Source of the DNA: Mycobacterium paraffinicum
GTDB taxonomy: Bacteria; Actinomycetota; Actinomycetes; Mycobacteriales; Mycobacteriaceae
Assembly: GCF_001907675.1 (NCBI RefSeq)
Contig: NZ_MPNT01000033.1
Span: forward strand, 1-64,000
Length of the DNA stretch: 64,000 bases
Direction: 5' to 3'
In this document: in pieces, positions 8,811 through 18,283 of the stretch
Layout: each line of letters starts with the position of its first letter
How positions within the stretch are numbered: position 1 is the first letter of the stretch
The notes under the pieces: generated by a model
Told to the model about the DNA's origin: nothing
What the model saw: the letters and a program-made list of their open reading frames with translations, nothing else
Database searches by the model: none
Position numbers and translations under genes: made by a program

Positions 8811-10496
8811 ATGACGAGCCCCGCGAGTCCCGCAGAACCCTCCGCCCAACCTCGCAAGCCGGTGTTGCTGACCGTCGACGACGATCCCTCGGTCTCGCGG
8901 GCGGTCGCCCGCGACCTTCGCCGCCAGTACGGCGACCGGCACCGCATCGTGCGCGCCGAGTCGGGCGCCGAGGCCCTGGACACGCTCAAGGAGCTCAAGC
9001 TGCGCGGTGAGACCGTCGCGGTGCTCATCGCCGACTACCGGATGCCGCAGATGAGCGGCATCGAATTCCTCGAGCGGGCGATGGACCTGTACCCGGCCGC
9101 GCGGCGGGTGCTGCTGACCGCCTACGCTGACACCCACGCCGCCATCGACGCGATCAACGTCGTCGATCTGGACCACTACCTACTCAAGCCGTGGGACCCG
9201 CCGCAGGAGAAGTTCTATCCCGTCATCGACGGCCTGCTGGACGCGTGGCGCTCGGCGCCCGAACGTCCGATCCCGCACACCAAGGTGATCGGACACCGCT
9301 GGTCGGAGCGGTCCTGGCAGGTGCGCGACTTCCTGGCCCGCAACGGGCTGCACTACTCGTGGTTCATGGCCGACGATCCCGACGGCGAACGGCTGCTGAA
9401 GGCCGCCGGCGAGGACGGCCTGCGGCTGCCCGTCGTAGTCACCGAACGCGGCGACACGCTGGTCGAACCCTCCGATGCGCAGCTGGCCGACACTCTGGGC
9501 CTGACCACCACGCCGTCGCAGGAGTTCTACGACCTGATCGTCATCGGCGGCGGCCCCGCGGGCCTGGCCGCCGCGGTATACGGCGCCTCCGAGGGGTTGC
9601 GCACGGTGCTGATCGAGCGCACCGCGACGGGCGGCCAGGCGGGCCAGAGCTCGCGGATCGAGAACTACCTCGGCTTCCCCGACGGCGTGTCCGGCGGCCA
9701 GCTGGCCGACCGCGCGCGCAGGCAGGCCGAGAAGTTCGGGGCCGAGTTGATCACCGCCCGCACCGCCACGGCGCTGGAGGTCAACGGCCCCAAGCGCACC
9801 GTGCGGTTCGCCGACGGCGGCTCGATCGACGCGCACGCCGTCATCCTGGCCACCGGCGTCGCCTACCGCCAGCTCCCGGCGGAGGGCTGCGGCGAGCTGA
9901 CCGGGCGCGGCGTCTACTACGGGGCGGCCGTCTCCATCGCCTCGGAATGCGCGGGCGAGGAGGTCTACGTCGTGGGCGGGGCCAACTCCGCCGGCCAGGC
10001 CGCGATGTACCTGTCCCGCGAGGCCAAGTCCGTGACCATCGTGGTGCGCGCCCCGTCGCTGGATGCCTCGATGTCCTACTACCTCATCCAGCAGATCCAG
10101 CAGCGGCCCAACATCGCCGTGCGCACCTGCACTGAGGTGCGCCGCGCCGTCGGGGCCGACCACCTGGAACGGCTGACCCTGGTCGACAACCGGACCGGGG
10201 AAACCGAGGACGTCACCTGCGCCCGCATGTTCATCTTCATCGGCGCCGCGCCGCGCACCGACTGGCTCGACGGGGTGCTCGCCCGCGACAGCCACGGCTT
10301 CGTCCTCACCGGCCCGGACCTGCGCAACGTGTGCGGGTGGACGCTCGACCGCCCGCCGCATCACCTGGAGACCAGCGTGCCGGGTGTGTTCGCCACCGGC
10401 GACGTGCGGGCCGAGTCCGCCAAACGCGTCGCGGCCGCGGTCGGCGAGGGATCGATGGCCGTCATGCTGGTGCACCGCTACCTGGCCGAGGGCTAG
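8811..10496 (+). CDS. Response regulator fused to Grx-like and thioredoxin-reductase-like domains, redox centres missing
   Basis: The protein has 561 residues. Residues 16-145 are a receiver domain with acidic residues Asp23-25, phospho-acceptor Asp75 in IADYRMP, Thr103 and Lys126. Residues about 155-235 resemble a glutaredoxin-like module, but the usual Cys-x-x-Cys/Ser is RWSERS here. Residues 238-561 are a thioredoxin-reductase-type FAD/NAD(P)H fold: GGGPAG at 246-251, GGANSAG at 389-395 and ATGD near 528-531. The family's redox-active CATC is replaced: Gly371 and Val374 stand where the cysteines should be. It therefore probably does not reduce thioredoxin in the classical way; phosphorylation may control an FAD/NAD(P)H oxidoreductase with another acceptor. 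A histidine kinase gene follows after 7 bases, making a two-component pair with an enzymatic rather than DNA-binding output. Confidence 0.85.
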   Translation: MTSPASPAEPSAQPRKPVLLTVDDDPSVSRAVARDLRRQYGDRHRIVRAESGAEALDTLKELKLRGETVAVLIADYRMPQMSGIEFLERAMDLYPAARRVLLTAYADTHAAIDAINVVDLDHYLLKPWDPPQEKFYPVIDGLLDAWRSAPERPIPHTKVIGHRWSERSWQVRDFLARNGLHYSWFMADDPDGERLLKAAGEDGLRLPVVVTERGDTLVEPSDAQLADTLGLTTTPSQEFYDLIVIGGGPAGLAAAVYGASEGLRTVLIERTATGGQAGQSSRIENYLGFPDGVSGGQLADRARRQAEKFGAELITARTATALEVNGPKRTVRFADGGSIDAHAVILATGVAYRQLPAEGCGELTGRGVYYGAAVSIASECAGEEVYVVGGANSAGQAAMYLSREAKSVTIVVRAPSLDASMSYYLIQQIQQRPNIAVRTCTEVRRAVGADHLERLTLVDNRTGETEDVTCARMFIFIGAAPRTDWLDGVLARDSHGFVLTGPDLRNVCGWTLDRPPHHLETSVPGVFATGDVRAESAKRVAAAVGEGSMAVMLVHRYLAEG

Positions 10497-10503
10497 GAGG
10501 GTC

Positions 10504-11976
10504 ATGACCGCCAAGACGCCGTGTCAGCCCGACGAACTGCGCAGCCTGTTCCTGTTCGAGGCGCTCAGCGACGAGCAGCTGGCGGTGTTGTGTGCCAACG
10601 GGCACATCGAGAACTACGAACCCGGCCCGATCTGCGTCGAGGGCGAGCCGGCGACCTGCTTCTACGTCCTCATCGACGGGGAGCTGACGATGTCCAAGCT
10701 CTCCGGCGGCCAGGACATCGAAACCAACCGCACCTCGCAGCGCGGCGTCTACTGCGGCGCCTGGCGGGCGTTCACCGGTGGGAAGCAGAAGAGCTACGAC
10801 GCCTCGGTGCACGTGACCAAGCCGTCGCGGTTCTTCGTGATGGACGCGCCGGTGTTCGCCCAGTTCATGAAGGACCAGTTCCCGATGGCCGTCCACCTGC
10901 TCGACGGCATCGCCGTCGGCACCGACCGGACCCGGCGGATCATCGACAACCGGGAGAAGCTGCTCGCGCTGGGCCGGCTGTCGGCCGGGCTGACCCACCA
11001 GCTGAACAACCCGGCGGCGGCCACCGTCCGCGCGGCGTCGGAACTGCGGCAGCGGGTGGCCGGCATGCGCCAAAAGCTCGCGATGCTCGCCGACGGCACC
11101 GTTACCCCGGAGGCGTTACGGGCGCTGGTGCGGCTGCAGGAAGAGGTCGCGGCCCAGGTCGCCAAGTCGGCCTCGACGAACCTGACCGCGATCGAGACGG
11201 CCGATCTGGAGGACGCCGTCGGGGAATGGCTCGAGGACCACGGCATCGAGGGCGGCTGGGACATCGCCCCGACCTTCGTCGAGGGCGGCATCGACACCGA
11301 TTGGCTGGAACGCATCGCCGCGGCCACCGAGGAGCTCGGTGCGTCGACGTCGCTGGAGAAGGCCATCCGCTGGCTGACGTACACCGTCGAGGGCGAGCTG
11401 CTGCTCAACCAGATCCTGGAAGCGAGCAAACGGATTTCGGCGCTGGTCGCCGACGCCAAGCAGTATTCGCAGATGGACCGCGCCCCGTTCCAAGTGGCCG
11501 ACATCCACGACCTGCTGCGCAGCACGCTGGTCATGTTCGCCGACCGACTGGGCCGGGATGCCGCCGTGCAGGTGGCCAAGGACTTCGACCGGTCCATTCC
11601 CGAAATCCCTTGCTATCCAGGTGATCTCAACCAGGTGTGGACCAATATCATCGACAACGCGATAGCCGCGATGGGCGAGGCGGGCGGCACGCTGACCATT
11701 CGCACATGCCGCGAAGGCGAGAGCATGGTCCGCGTCGAGATCTGCGACACCGGACCCGGGGTGCCCGAGGACTTGCGCGAGCACATTTTCGAGCCGTTCT
11801 TCACCACCAAGCCGTTCGGTGAGGGCACCGGGTTGGGGCTGGACCTGGCGTTCAACATCGTCGTCAAGAAGCATCGCGGGGATCTGCGGGTGGAATCGGT
11901 GCCCGGCGACACCCGGTTCATCGTGCTGCTGCCGCTCGAAGTCCCACCGGTCGCGGACCCGGAGGCAGCTGAATAG
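10504..11976 (+). CDS. Histidine kinase with N-terminal cyclic-nucleotide-binding-like domain
   Basis: The protein has 490 residues from the ATG just after the upstream stop. Residues about 12-135 form a cNMP-binding-like beta roll (FEALSDEQLAVLC, then VEGEPATCFYVLIDGEL), a cytoplasmic sensor; no membrane segment is visible. The H-box at 154-172 reads LALGRLSAGLTHQLNNPAA with phospho-acceptor His165; the acidic residue that normally follows is Gln166. The catalytic domain (about 370-480) has an N box (NQVWTNIIDNAI), DTGPGVP, FEPFFTTK and GEGTGLGLDL. It presumably phosphorylates the receiver of the preceding fusion protein. Whether the input domain binds a nucleotide is unknown. Confidence 0.85.
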   Translation: MTAKTPCQPDELRSLFLFEALSDEQLAVLCANGHIENYEPGPICVEGEPATCFYVLIDGELTMSKLSGGQDIETNRTSQRGVYCGAWRAFTGGKQKSYDASVHVTKPSRFFVMDAPVFAQFMKDQFPMAVHLLDGIAVGTDRTRRIIDNREKLLALGRLSAGLTHQLNNPAAATVRAASELRQRVAGMRQKLAMLADGTVTPEALRALVRLQEEVAAQVAKSASTNLTAIETADLEDAVGEWLEDHGIEGGWDIAPTFVEGGIDTDWLERIAAATEELGASTSLEKAIRWLTYTVEGELLLNQILEASKRISALVADAKQYSQMDRAPFQVADIHDLLRSTLVMFADRLGRDAAVQVAKDFDRSIPEIPCYPGDLNQVWTNIIDNAIAAMGEAGGTLTIRTCREGESMVRVEICDTGPGVPEDLREHIFEPFFTTKPFGEGTGLGLDLAFNIVVKKHRGDLRVESVPGDTRFIVLLPLEVPPVADPEAAE

Positions 11977-12015
11977 CCTGGAATAGGGCCACCGCCGCGC
12001 CGGTTGGGAACAACC

Positions 12016-12858
12016 ATGACCGATGTAGCGAGCAAGCCCGATCTCGGCCGGTTCGGATCGTTCGGACGCGGCGTCACGCCTCAACAAGCCAAAGACATCG
12101 AAGCCCTGGGCTACGGGGCCGTCTGGGTGGGCGGCTCGCCGCCGGCCGAGCTGGCCTGGGTGGAGCCCATCCTCGAAGCGACGACCACCCTGCAGGTGGC
12201 CACGGGCATCGTCAACATCTGGACGGCAGCGGCCAAGCCGGTGGCCGAATCGTTCCACCGCATCGAGGCGGCCTACCCCGGCCGCTTCCTGCTGGGCATC
12301 GGCGTCGGCCATCCCGAGGCGCACGCGGAGTACCGCAAGCCCTACGACGCGCTGGTGGAGTACCTGCAGCAGCTCGACGACTACGGCGTGCCCGCCAACC
12401 GCCGCGTCGTGGCCGCGCTCGGCCCGCGCGTGCTCAAGCTTTCAGCGGAGCGCGCCGCGGGGGCACACCCGTACCTCACCACCCCCGAGCACACCGCACG
12501 GGCGCGCGAGCTGATCGGGCCGTCGGCGTTCCTGGCGCCCGAACACAAGGCCGTGCTGACCACCGACGTCGAGAGGGCCCGTACGGTGGGCCGCAGGGCG
12601 CTCGACATCTATTTCCAGCTCGCCAACTACCGCAACAACTGGAAGCGGCTCGGATTCACCGACGAGGAAGTCACCAAGCCGGGCAGCGACCGCCTGATCG
12701 ACTCGTTGGTCGCCTACGGCACGCCGGAGGCGATCGCGGCCCGGTTGAAAGAACACCTGGCCGCGGGCGCCGACCACGTGCCGGTTCAGGTCCTGACGAA
12801 GGATGAAGACCTGGTGCCGGCGTTGGCCGAATTGGCGGGGCCGCTCGGACTGAGCTAG
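12016..12858 (+). CDS. LLM-class F420-dependent oxidoreductase (Rv3463-like)
   Basis: The protein has 280 residues with a luciferase-like TIM barrel: GYGAVWVGGSP, ATGIVNIWTA, and YPGRFLLGIGVGHPE, the pattern of mycobacterial F420-dependent LLM proteins. The substrate is unknown. An ATG at 12016 is preferred over a TTG four codons upstream. It lies 39 bases after the histidine kinase gene and 21 bases before a close paralogue, so kinase, fusion protein and both LLM genes may form one transcript. It is the positional counterpart of M. tuberculosis Rv3463 (recalled). Confidence 0.8.
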   Translation: MTDVASKPDLGRFGSFGRGVTPQQAKDIEALGYGAVWVGGSPPAELAWVEPILEATTTLQVATGIVNIWTAAAKPVAESFHRIEAAYPGRFLLGIGVGHPEAHAEYRKPYDALVEYLQQLDDYGVPANRRVVAALGPRVLKLSAERAAGAHPYLTTPEHTARARELIGPSAFLAPEHKAVLTTDVERARTVGRRALDIYFQLANYRNNWKRLGFTDEEVTKPGSDRLIDSLVAYGTPEAIAARLKEHLAAGADHVPVQVLTKDEDLVPALAELAGPLGLS

Positions 12859-12879
12859 CAGACCCGGGAGGGGACGTAC

Positions 12880-13746
12880 ATGACCGAGGCAGTAGCACTC
12901 AAACCCGACCTGGGCCGGTTCGGGGTATGGCTGCCCAACCGATCCATCACCGGAGAACTGGCGGCTCGAATCGAGTCGCTCGGCTACGGCGCCGCCTGGA
13001 TCGGCGGTTCGCCGGACGCCGAGCTGTCGTGGGTGGAGCCGGCCCTGGCGCAGACCACCTCGCTCCAACTGGCCACTGGGATCGTGAACATCTGGACGGC
13101 GCCGGCCCCGGCCGTCGCAAAGTCCTTCCAGCGCATCGAAAAGGCTTACCCCGGAAGGTTTTTGCTGGGGGTCGGCGTCGGACACCCCGAGCACACCGAA
13201 GAGTACGTCAAACCGTACGACGCGCTGTCCTCCTACCTCGACGAGCTCGACGCCGCGCTGGTGCCCACCAGCCGCCGCGTGCTCGCGGCGCTCGGGCCGC
13301 GGGTGTTGCGGCTGGCCGCGCAGCGCAGCGCCGGCGCGCACCCGTACCTCACCACGCCCGAACACACCGCCAAGGCCCGCGAACTGGTCGGCAAGTCCGT
13401 GTTCCTGGCGCCCGAACACAAGGTGGTGCTCACCACGGACGCGGAAAAGGCCCGCGCCATCGGGCGCAGGTATGCCGACTTCTACCTGGACCTGAGCAAT
13501 TACGTGAACAACTGGCTGCGGCTCGGGTTCACCGAAGCCGACGTCCGCAAGCCGGGCAGCGACCGGCTGATCGACGCGGTGGTCGCGCACGGCACCCCAG
13601 AGGCCATCGCGCACCGACTCCGCGAACACTGCGACGCCGGGGCCGACCACGTGGCCATCCAGGTGCTGGACAGCCAGAACGACGACGCGCTCATTTCGGC
13701 GCTGAGCGATCTGGCCGGGCCGCTGGGGCTGACTCGCGCCGGCTGA
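12880..13746 (+). CDS. LLM-class F420-dependent oxidoreductase, tandem paralogue
   Basis: The protein has 288 residues and is collinear with the preceding gene throughout: SLGYGAAWIGGSPDAEL, TGIVNIWTAPAP, GRFLLGVGVGHPE, ALGPRVLRLAAQRSAGAHPYLTTPEHT. A strong ribosome-binding site (GGGAGGGG) precedes the ATG. The pair is a recent tandem duplication. The cofactor is probably F420; the reaction is not known. rmlB follows 26 bases downstream, as in M. tuberculosis around Rv3463-Rv3464 (recalled). Confidence 0.8.
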   Translation: MTEAVALKPDLGRFGVWLPNRSITGELAARIESLGYGAAWIGGSPDAELSWVEPALAQTTSLQLATGIVNIWTAPAPAVAKSFQRIEKAYPGRFLLGVGVGHPEHTEEYVKPYDALSSYLDELDAALVPTSRRVLAALGPRVLRLAAQRSAGAHPYLTTPEHTAKARELVGKSVFLAPEHKVVLTTDAEKARAIGRRYADFYLDLSNYVNNWLRLGFTEADVRKPGSDRLIDAVVAHGTPEAIAHRLREHCDAGADHVAIQVLDSQNDDALISALSDLAGPLGLTRAG

Positions 13747-13763
13747 CCGATCCGCTCGGTTAG

Positions 13764-14768
<1,005 letters not shown>

Positions 14769-14769
14769 G

Positions 14770-15378
14770 ATGAAGGTTCGCGAACTCGACATCCCCGGCA
14801 CCTGGGAGATCACCCCCGCCCTTCACGGCGACTCCCGGGGCCTGCTCTTCGAGTGGCTCACCGACCACGACTTCATCGGCTTCGCCGGTCACCGCCTGGA
14901 CGTCCGGCAGGCCAACTGTTCGGTGTCGTCCGCTGGCGTGTTACGCGGCCTGCACTTCGCCCAGGTTCCCCCGAGCCAGGCCAAATACGTGACCTGCGTG
15001 TCCGGCTCGGTCTTCGATGTGGTGGTCGACATCCGTGTGGGCTCACCGACATTCGGCCAGTGGGATTCGGTTCTGCTCGACGACCTGGACCACAAGACGA
15101 TCTACATCTCGGAGGGCTTGGCGCACGGGTTCCTTGCGCTCCAAGACAATTCGACGGTGATGTATCTGTGCTCGGCCGAGTACAACCCCCAGCGCGAACA
15201 CACCATCTGCCCCACGGATCCGGCGCTGGCGATCGACTGGCCGCTGGTCAACGGCGCCGCCCCCAACTTGTCCGACCGCGATGCGGCGGCCCCAAGCTTC
15301 GAAGAGGTCCGCGCGTCGGGCTTGCTGCCCTCCTGGGAGGAGACGCAGCGGTTCATCAACGCCAAGCGCGAAGGGTAG
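14770..15378 (+). CDS. rmlC: dTDP-4-dehydrorhamnose 3,5-epimerase
   Basis: The protein has 202 residues starting at ATG 14770 (stop of rmlB, one base, ATG); the longer frame from 14731 lies inside rmlB. Cupin fold; the catalytic base His62 in LRGLHFAQ, Lys72, and the acid Tyr132 are at the positions known for RmlC. It converts dTDP-4-keto-6-deoxyglucose to dTDP-4-keto-L-rhamnose. It is co-transcribed with rmlB. Two membrane acyltransferase genes follow downstream. Confidence 0.95.
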   Translation: MKVRELDIPGTWEITPALHGDSRGLLFEWLTDHDFIGFAGHRLDVRQANCSVSSAGVLRGLHFAQVPPSQAKYVTCVSGSVFDVVVDIRVGSPTFGQWDSVLLDDLDHKTIYISEGLAHGFLALQDNSTVMYLCSAEYNPQREHTICPTDPALAIDWPLVNGAAPNLSDRDAAAPSFEEVRASGLLPSWEETQRFINAKREG

Positions 15379-15575
15379 CCGCGCGAACACTCGGGCGTTG
15401 CTGGGCGACCTGGTCATTTGCGCCAGTGACGCCGAGCGACGTTATGCCTCACCAGATATGGGGCGGCGGCGGTTTTGCCACCGAGAAGTCCCTCAGGTAG
15501 CGTGAATTCGCCCGCTTTGGCGATCTGTGACGAGACGACACCGGCAGCGCCCTATGCGGACGACTGGGGAGGCGG

Positions 15576-16718
15576 ATGAAACTCGGGCAGGTATTCGATC
15601 CGCGCAATAACGCGCTCAATGCGTGGCGCTTGGCGCTGGCAGCCGAAGTGATCTTCTGGCACACATTCTCCGTCAGGAGTCACCTCCCGTCGGCCAGGGC
15701 GGTGCTGCAGCTGCTCCTGTGCATAGGGGTGGACGGGTTCTTCGCGATCTCCGGATTCCTGATCACCGCGAGCTGGCTGAGCAACCCGCGGATACGCGAC
15801 TATCTCGCCGCTAGAGCTCTTCGCATCCTGCCCGGCTTTTACGTTTGCCTGCTGGTGACCGCATTCGTGATAGCTCCGATCAGTGTGGCGATTCAAGGCG
15901 GGTCGCCCACCAAACTCATATCATCGGGCGCGCCGCTCGAATACGTTCTGAAGAACAGTGCTGTGGCGCTGGTCAAATTCGATATCGATGGCACGCCGCG
16001 CGGCATTCCCAATGCGGGTATGTGGAACGGTTCGCTGTGGTCCCTCATTTGGGAAATCATGTGCTATCTCGTCGTGGCAGCCATCGGGATAGTCGGACTC
16101 GCCAAGTATCGGTGGGTTTCCATCGCGATTTTGTTGCCGGCGACGGTCGGGGCCGCGATGCTGCCGCCGCTGAGATTTCCCGATGTACTCAATCAACACG
16201 AGGGCGGTGATGTCCGGACCGCCCTGCTTTTCTTGATTTGCCGCTCCGCGATCATGTTCTCGGCCGGGGCATTCCTGTATCAGTGGCGAGACGTGATTCC
16301 GGCCCGATGGTGGCTCGTCGCGGTGAGCGTCGCCGTCGTCCTGGCGGCCGGTTCGCTCCCCGACTACCGGGTCGTCGCCGCCCTGCCCCTGGCATACGCC
16401 GTCGTCGTCTCGGGGTCTTTGATTCACAACAAGCGGCTGAGGCTGCGTACCGATCTGTCCTACGGCGCTTACATCTACGCGTATCCCACGCAGCAGCTGC
16501 TTGCCGTGAGCGGACTTCTCAGCCTGCCTTCGATGGTGTTCACGCTGGTTGTGGCGGCGGCCACCTTGCCCCTGGCCGCGGCGAGCTGGTTTTTCGTCGA
16601 GAAGCCGGCGAGATCTCTCAAATATCGCCTCAAGAGCAGGTCGGCCGCCCCCGTACCCGACGGTGCGAGCGGCGATCGCGGCACCCGAGAGGCACCTGAT
16701 ACCCCTAGTCGTGGGTGA
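15576..16718 (+). CDS. Acyltransferase-3 family membrane protein
   Basis: The protein has 380 residues and about ten hydrophobic membrane segments. It begins MKLGQVFDPRNNALNAWRLAL; a conserved His29 in FWHTF corresponds to the active-site histidine of acyltransferase-3 proteins. FFAISGFLITASWL, RALRILPGFYVCL and the C-terminal FFVEKPAR are typical family blocks. Such enzymes O-acylate sugars of glycolipids and polysaccharides at the membrane. The location after rmlBC suggests a rhamnose-containing acceptor, which is inference. Base composition is slightly less GC-rich than in neighbouring genes. A tandem paralogue follows. Confidence 0.85.
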   Translation: MKLGQVFDPRNNALNAWRLALAAEVIFWHTFSVRSHLPSARAVLQLLLCIGVDGFFAISGFLITASWLSNPRIRDYLAARALRILPGFYVCLLVTAFVIAPISVAIQGGSPTKLISSGAPLEYVLKNSAVALVKFDIDGTPRGIPNAGMWNGSLWSLIWEIMCYLVVAAIGIVGLAKYRWVSIAILLPATVGAAMLPPLRFPDVLNQHEGGDVRTALLFLICRSAIMFSAGAFLYQWRDVIPARWWLVAVSVAVVLAAGSLPDYRVVAALPLAYAVVVSGSLIHNKRLRLRTDLSYGAYIYAYPTQQLLAVSGLLSLPSMVFTLVVAAATLPLAAASWFFVEKPARSLKYRLKSRSAAPVPDGASGDRGTREAPDTPSRG

Positions 16719-16803
16719 GCAGTCCCGGAAGACACGGGCTTCCCAACTTCATAGAGTATTTTATGGTTCCGCGACCAGCTCGGGGGCTACGACAGGAAGA
16801 CGC

Positions 16804-17988
16804 GTGACACTCGGGCAGGTGTTCGATCCGCGCAATAACGCCCTGAACGCGTGGCGGTTGGCGCTGGCGACGTCGGTGATCCTCGGCCACTCCTTCACCC
16901 TTACGGGACATCATTTGCCGTCCGGGATGGTTGGACACCTCCTTGGCGCGGGAGGGGTCGACGGCTTCTTCGCCGTCTCGGGATTCCTCATCACAGCAAG
17001 CTGGCTTCGTCATCCCCACGTCCGGGACTATCTCGCGGCCCGCGCCCTGCGCATCCTCCCCGGCTTCTATGTCTGCCTGGTCGTCACCGCATTCGTCATC
17101 GCCCCGATCGGTGTTCAGATCCAGGGCGGTTCGGCGATGAAGTTGGTGCTGTCCTCGGCGCCCTTCGAGTACGTCCTAATGAACAGCGCGGTGGCCACCC
17201 TCAAGGTCGATGTGGGCGGAACGCCTAGCGGGATCCCGTATCCGGGGACCTGGAACAGTTCGCTGTGGACACTCATGTTCGAGCTGGGCTGCTACTTCGC
17301 CGTGGCCGCCATCGGCGTCGCCGGCCTTGCCAACCGCCGGTGGGTCTCACCCACGATCGTGGCAATCGCGGTGCTGAGCGAGGCGTCGTTGGCGCGCTTC
17401 GACTTCGGCATCGAAGAGCCGATGGTTTCCAACTTCGCGGCCGCGAGCGCGCGCTTCGCCGTCATGTTCGCGGCGGGAGCCTTGCTCTACCAATGGCGGG
17501 CCAAGATCCCGGCTCGGTGGTCGCTCGTGTGGGTGTGCGTGGTAGTCGTTGCGCTGGGCGGCACACTGCTCCCGTATTACCGGCAGCTCGGTGGGATCCC
17601 ACTCGCGTACGCCATCGTCGCCAGCGGCGCCCTGCTGCAGAACCACCGCCTCAGACTGCGCACGGATCTCTCCTACGGCGTGTACATCTACGCCTTTCCG
17701 ATTCAGCAGTTGCTGATGATCTCGTGGGTTGGCGTTCCGAATCCGATTGTGCACGCGAGCGTTGCGACGATAGCCACGCTGCCGTTAGCCGCGCTGAGCT
17801 GGTTCCTGGTCGAAAAGCCCGCGATGTCGCTCAAATCTCGGCTCTTGACCAAGTGGGCGGCCGAAGAGCAAGCGGCCGACATGTTGGACCTCATGCTTGA
17901 CGAGCCGACTGACAAACTTCCCGACCCCGCACAGTCGCCAGATCCCCCGCCCACAGCAGCACCGTCAGCACCTCAGCGGCCACAGTAA
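16804..17988 (+). CDS. Acyltransferase-3 family membrane protein, tandem paralogue
   Basis: The protein has 394 residues from a GTG preceded by AGGAAG. The much longer open frame beginning at 16549 overlaps the upstream gene and is not used. It shares QVFDPRNNALNAWRLALA, VDGFFAVSGFLITASWL and ARALRILPGFYVCL almost unchanged with the gene before it, so the two arose by duplication. His29 is conserved. A Pro-rich cytosolic tail of about 50 residues (LPDPAQSPDPPPTAAPS) distinguishes it. Its last 98 bases overlap the end of the convergent membrane-protein gene on the other strand. Confidence 0.85.
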   Translation: MTLGQVFDPRNNALNAWRLALATSVILGHSFTLTGHHLPSGMVGHLLGAGGVDGFFAVSGFLITASWLRHPHVRDYLAARALRILPGFYVCLVVTAFVIAPIGVQIQGGSAMKLVLSSAPFEYVLMNSAVATLKVDVGGTPSGIPYPGTWNSSLWTLMFELGCYFAVAAIGVAGLANRRWVSPTIVAIAVLSEASLARFDFGIEEPMVSNFAAASARFAVMFAAGALLYQWRAKIPARWSLVWVCVVVVALGGTLLPYYRQLGGIPLAYAIVASGALLQNHRLRLRTDLSYGVYIYAFPIQQLLMISWVGVPNPIVHASVATIATLPLAALSWFLVEKPAMSLKSRLLTKWAAEEQAADMLDLMLDEPTDKLPDPAQSPDPPPTAAPSAPQRPQ

Positions 17989-18283
17989 TCGCGGCGTGCG
18001 GGGCCGGATCCCAGCCACGCTCCGTAAAGCCGTCGAGGCCAACCGTCCTCGATAGGGTGAATGCGACCAGCGACCCGCCCGCCACGGCGGCCGCCGCCCA
18101 GCGGAGCCATTCGGGACCGCCCAGGACAATCAGCAGCGCTATGGCGAACGAGGCGCTGGCCTGGACCAGAAAGGCGGCGCCGATGTCCGGGATATGGCGA
18201 TAGCCATGGACATACAGGTAGGCGTGGCTGGCGGCGCTGACGGCCAGCGACACCGCCAGGCCGATCCGAATCAGGACAGTCAT
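17891..18283 (-). CDS. Small four-helix membrane protein of unknown function
   Basis: The protein has 130 residues with four predicted membrane helices (about 4-22, 35-55, 58-77, 90-112) and a His/Tyr-rich loop HAYLYVHGYRHIP. The family is not recognised with certainty; it has a DoxX-like size but no diagnostic motif. Its ATG overlaps the stop of the phosphoesterase gene (ATGA), so it is the last gene of the sigma-Rieske-cupredoxin operon. The 3' end overlaps the convergent acyltransferase gene by 98 bases. Confidence 0.7.
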   Translation of the reverse strand: MTVLIRIGLAVSLAVSAASHAYLYVHGYRHIPDIGAAFLVQASASFAIALLIVLGGPEWLRWAAAAVAGGSLVAFTLSRTVGLDGFTERGWDPAPHAAITVAAEVLTVLLWAGDLATVRGREVCQSARQA

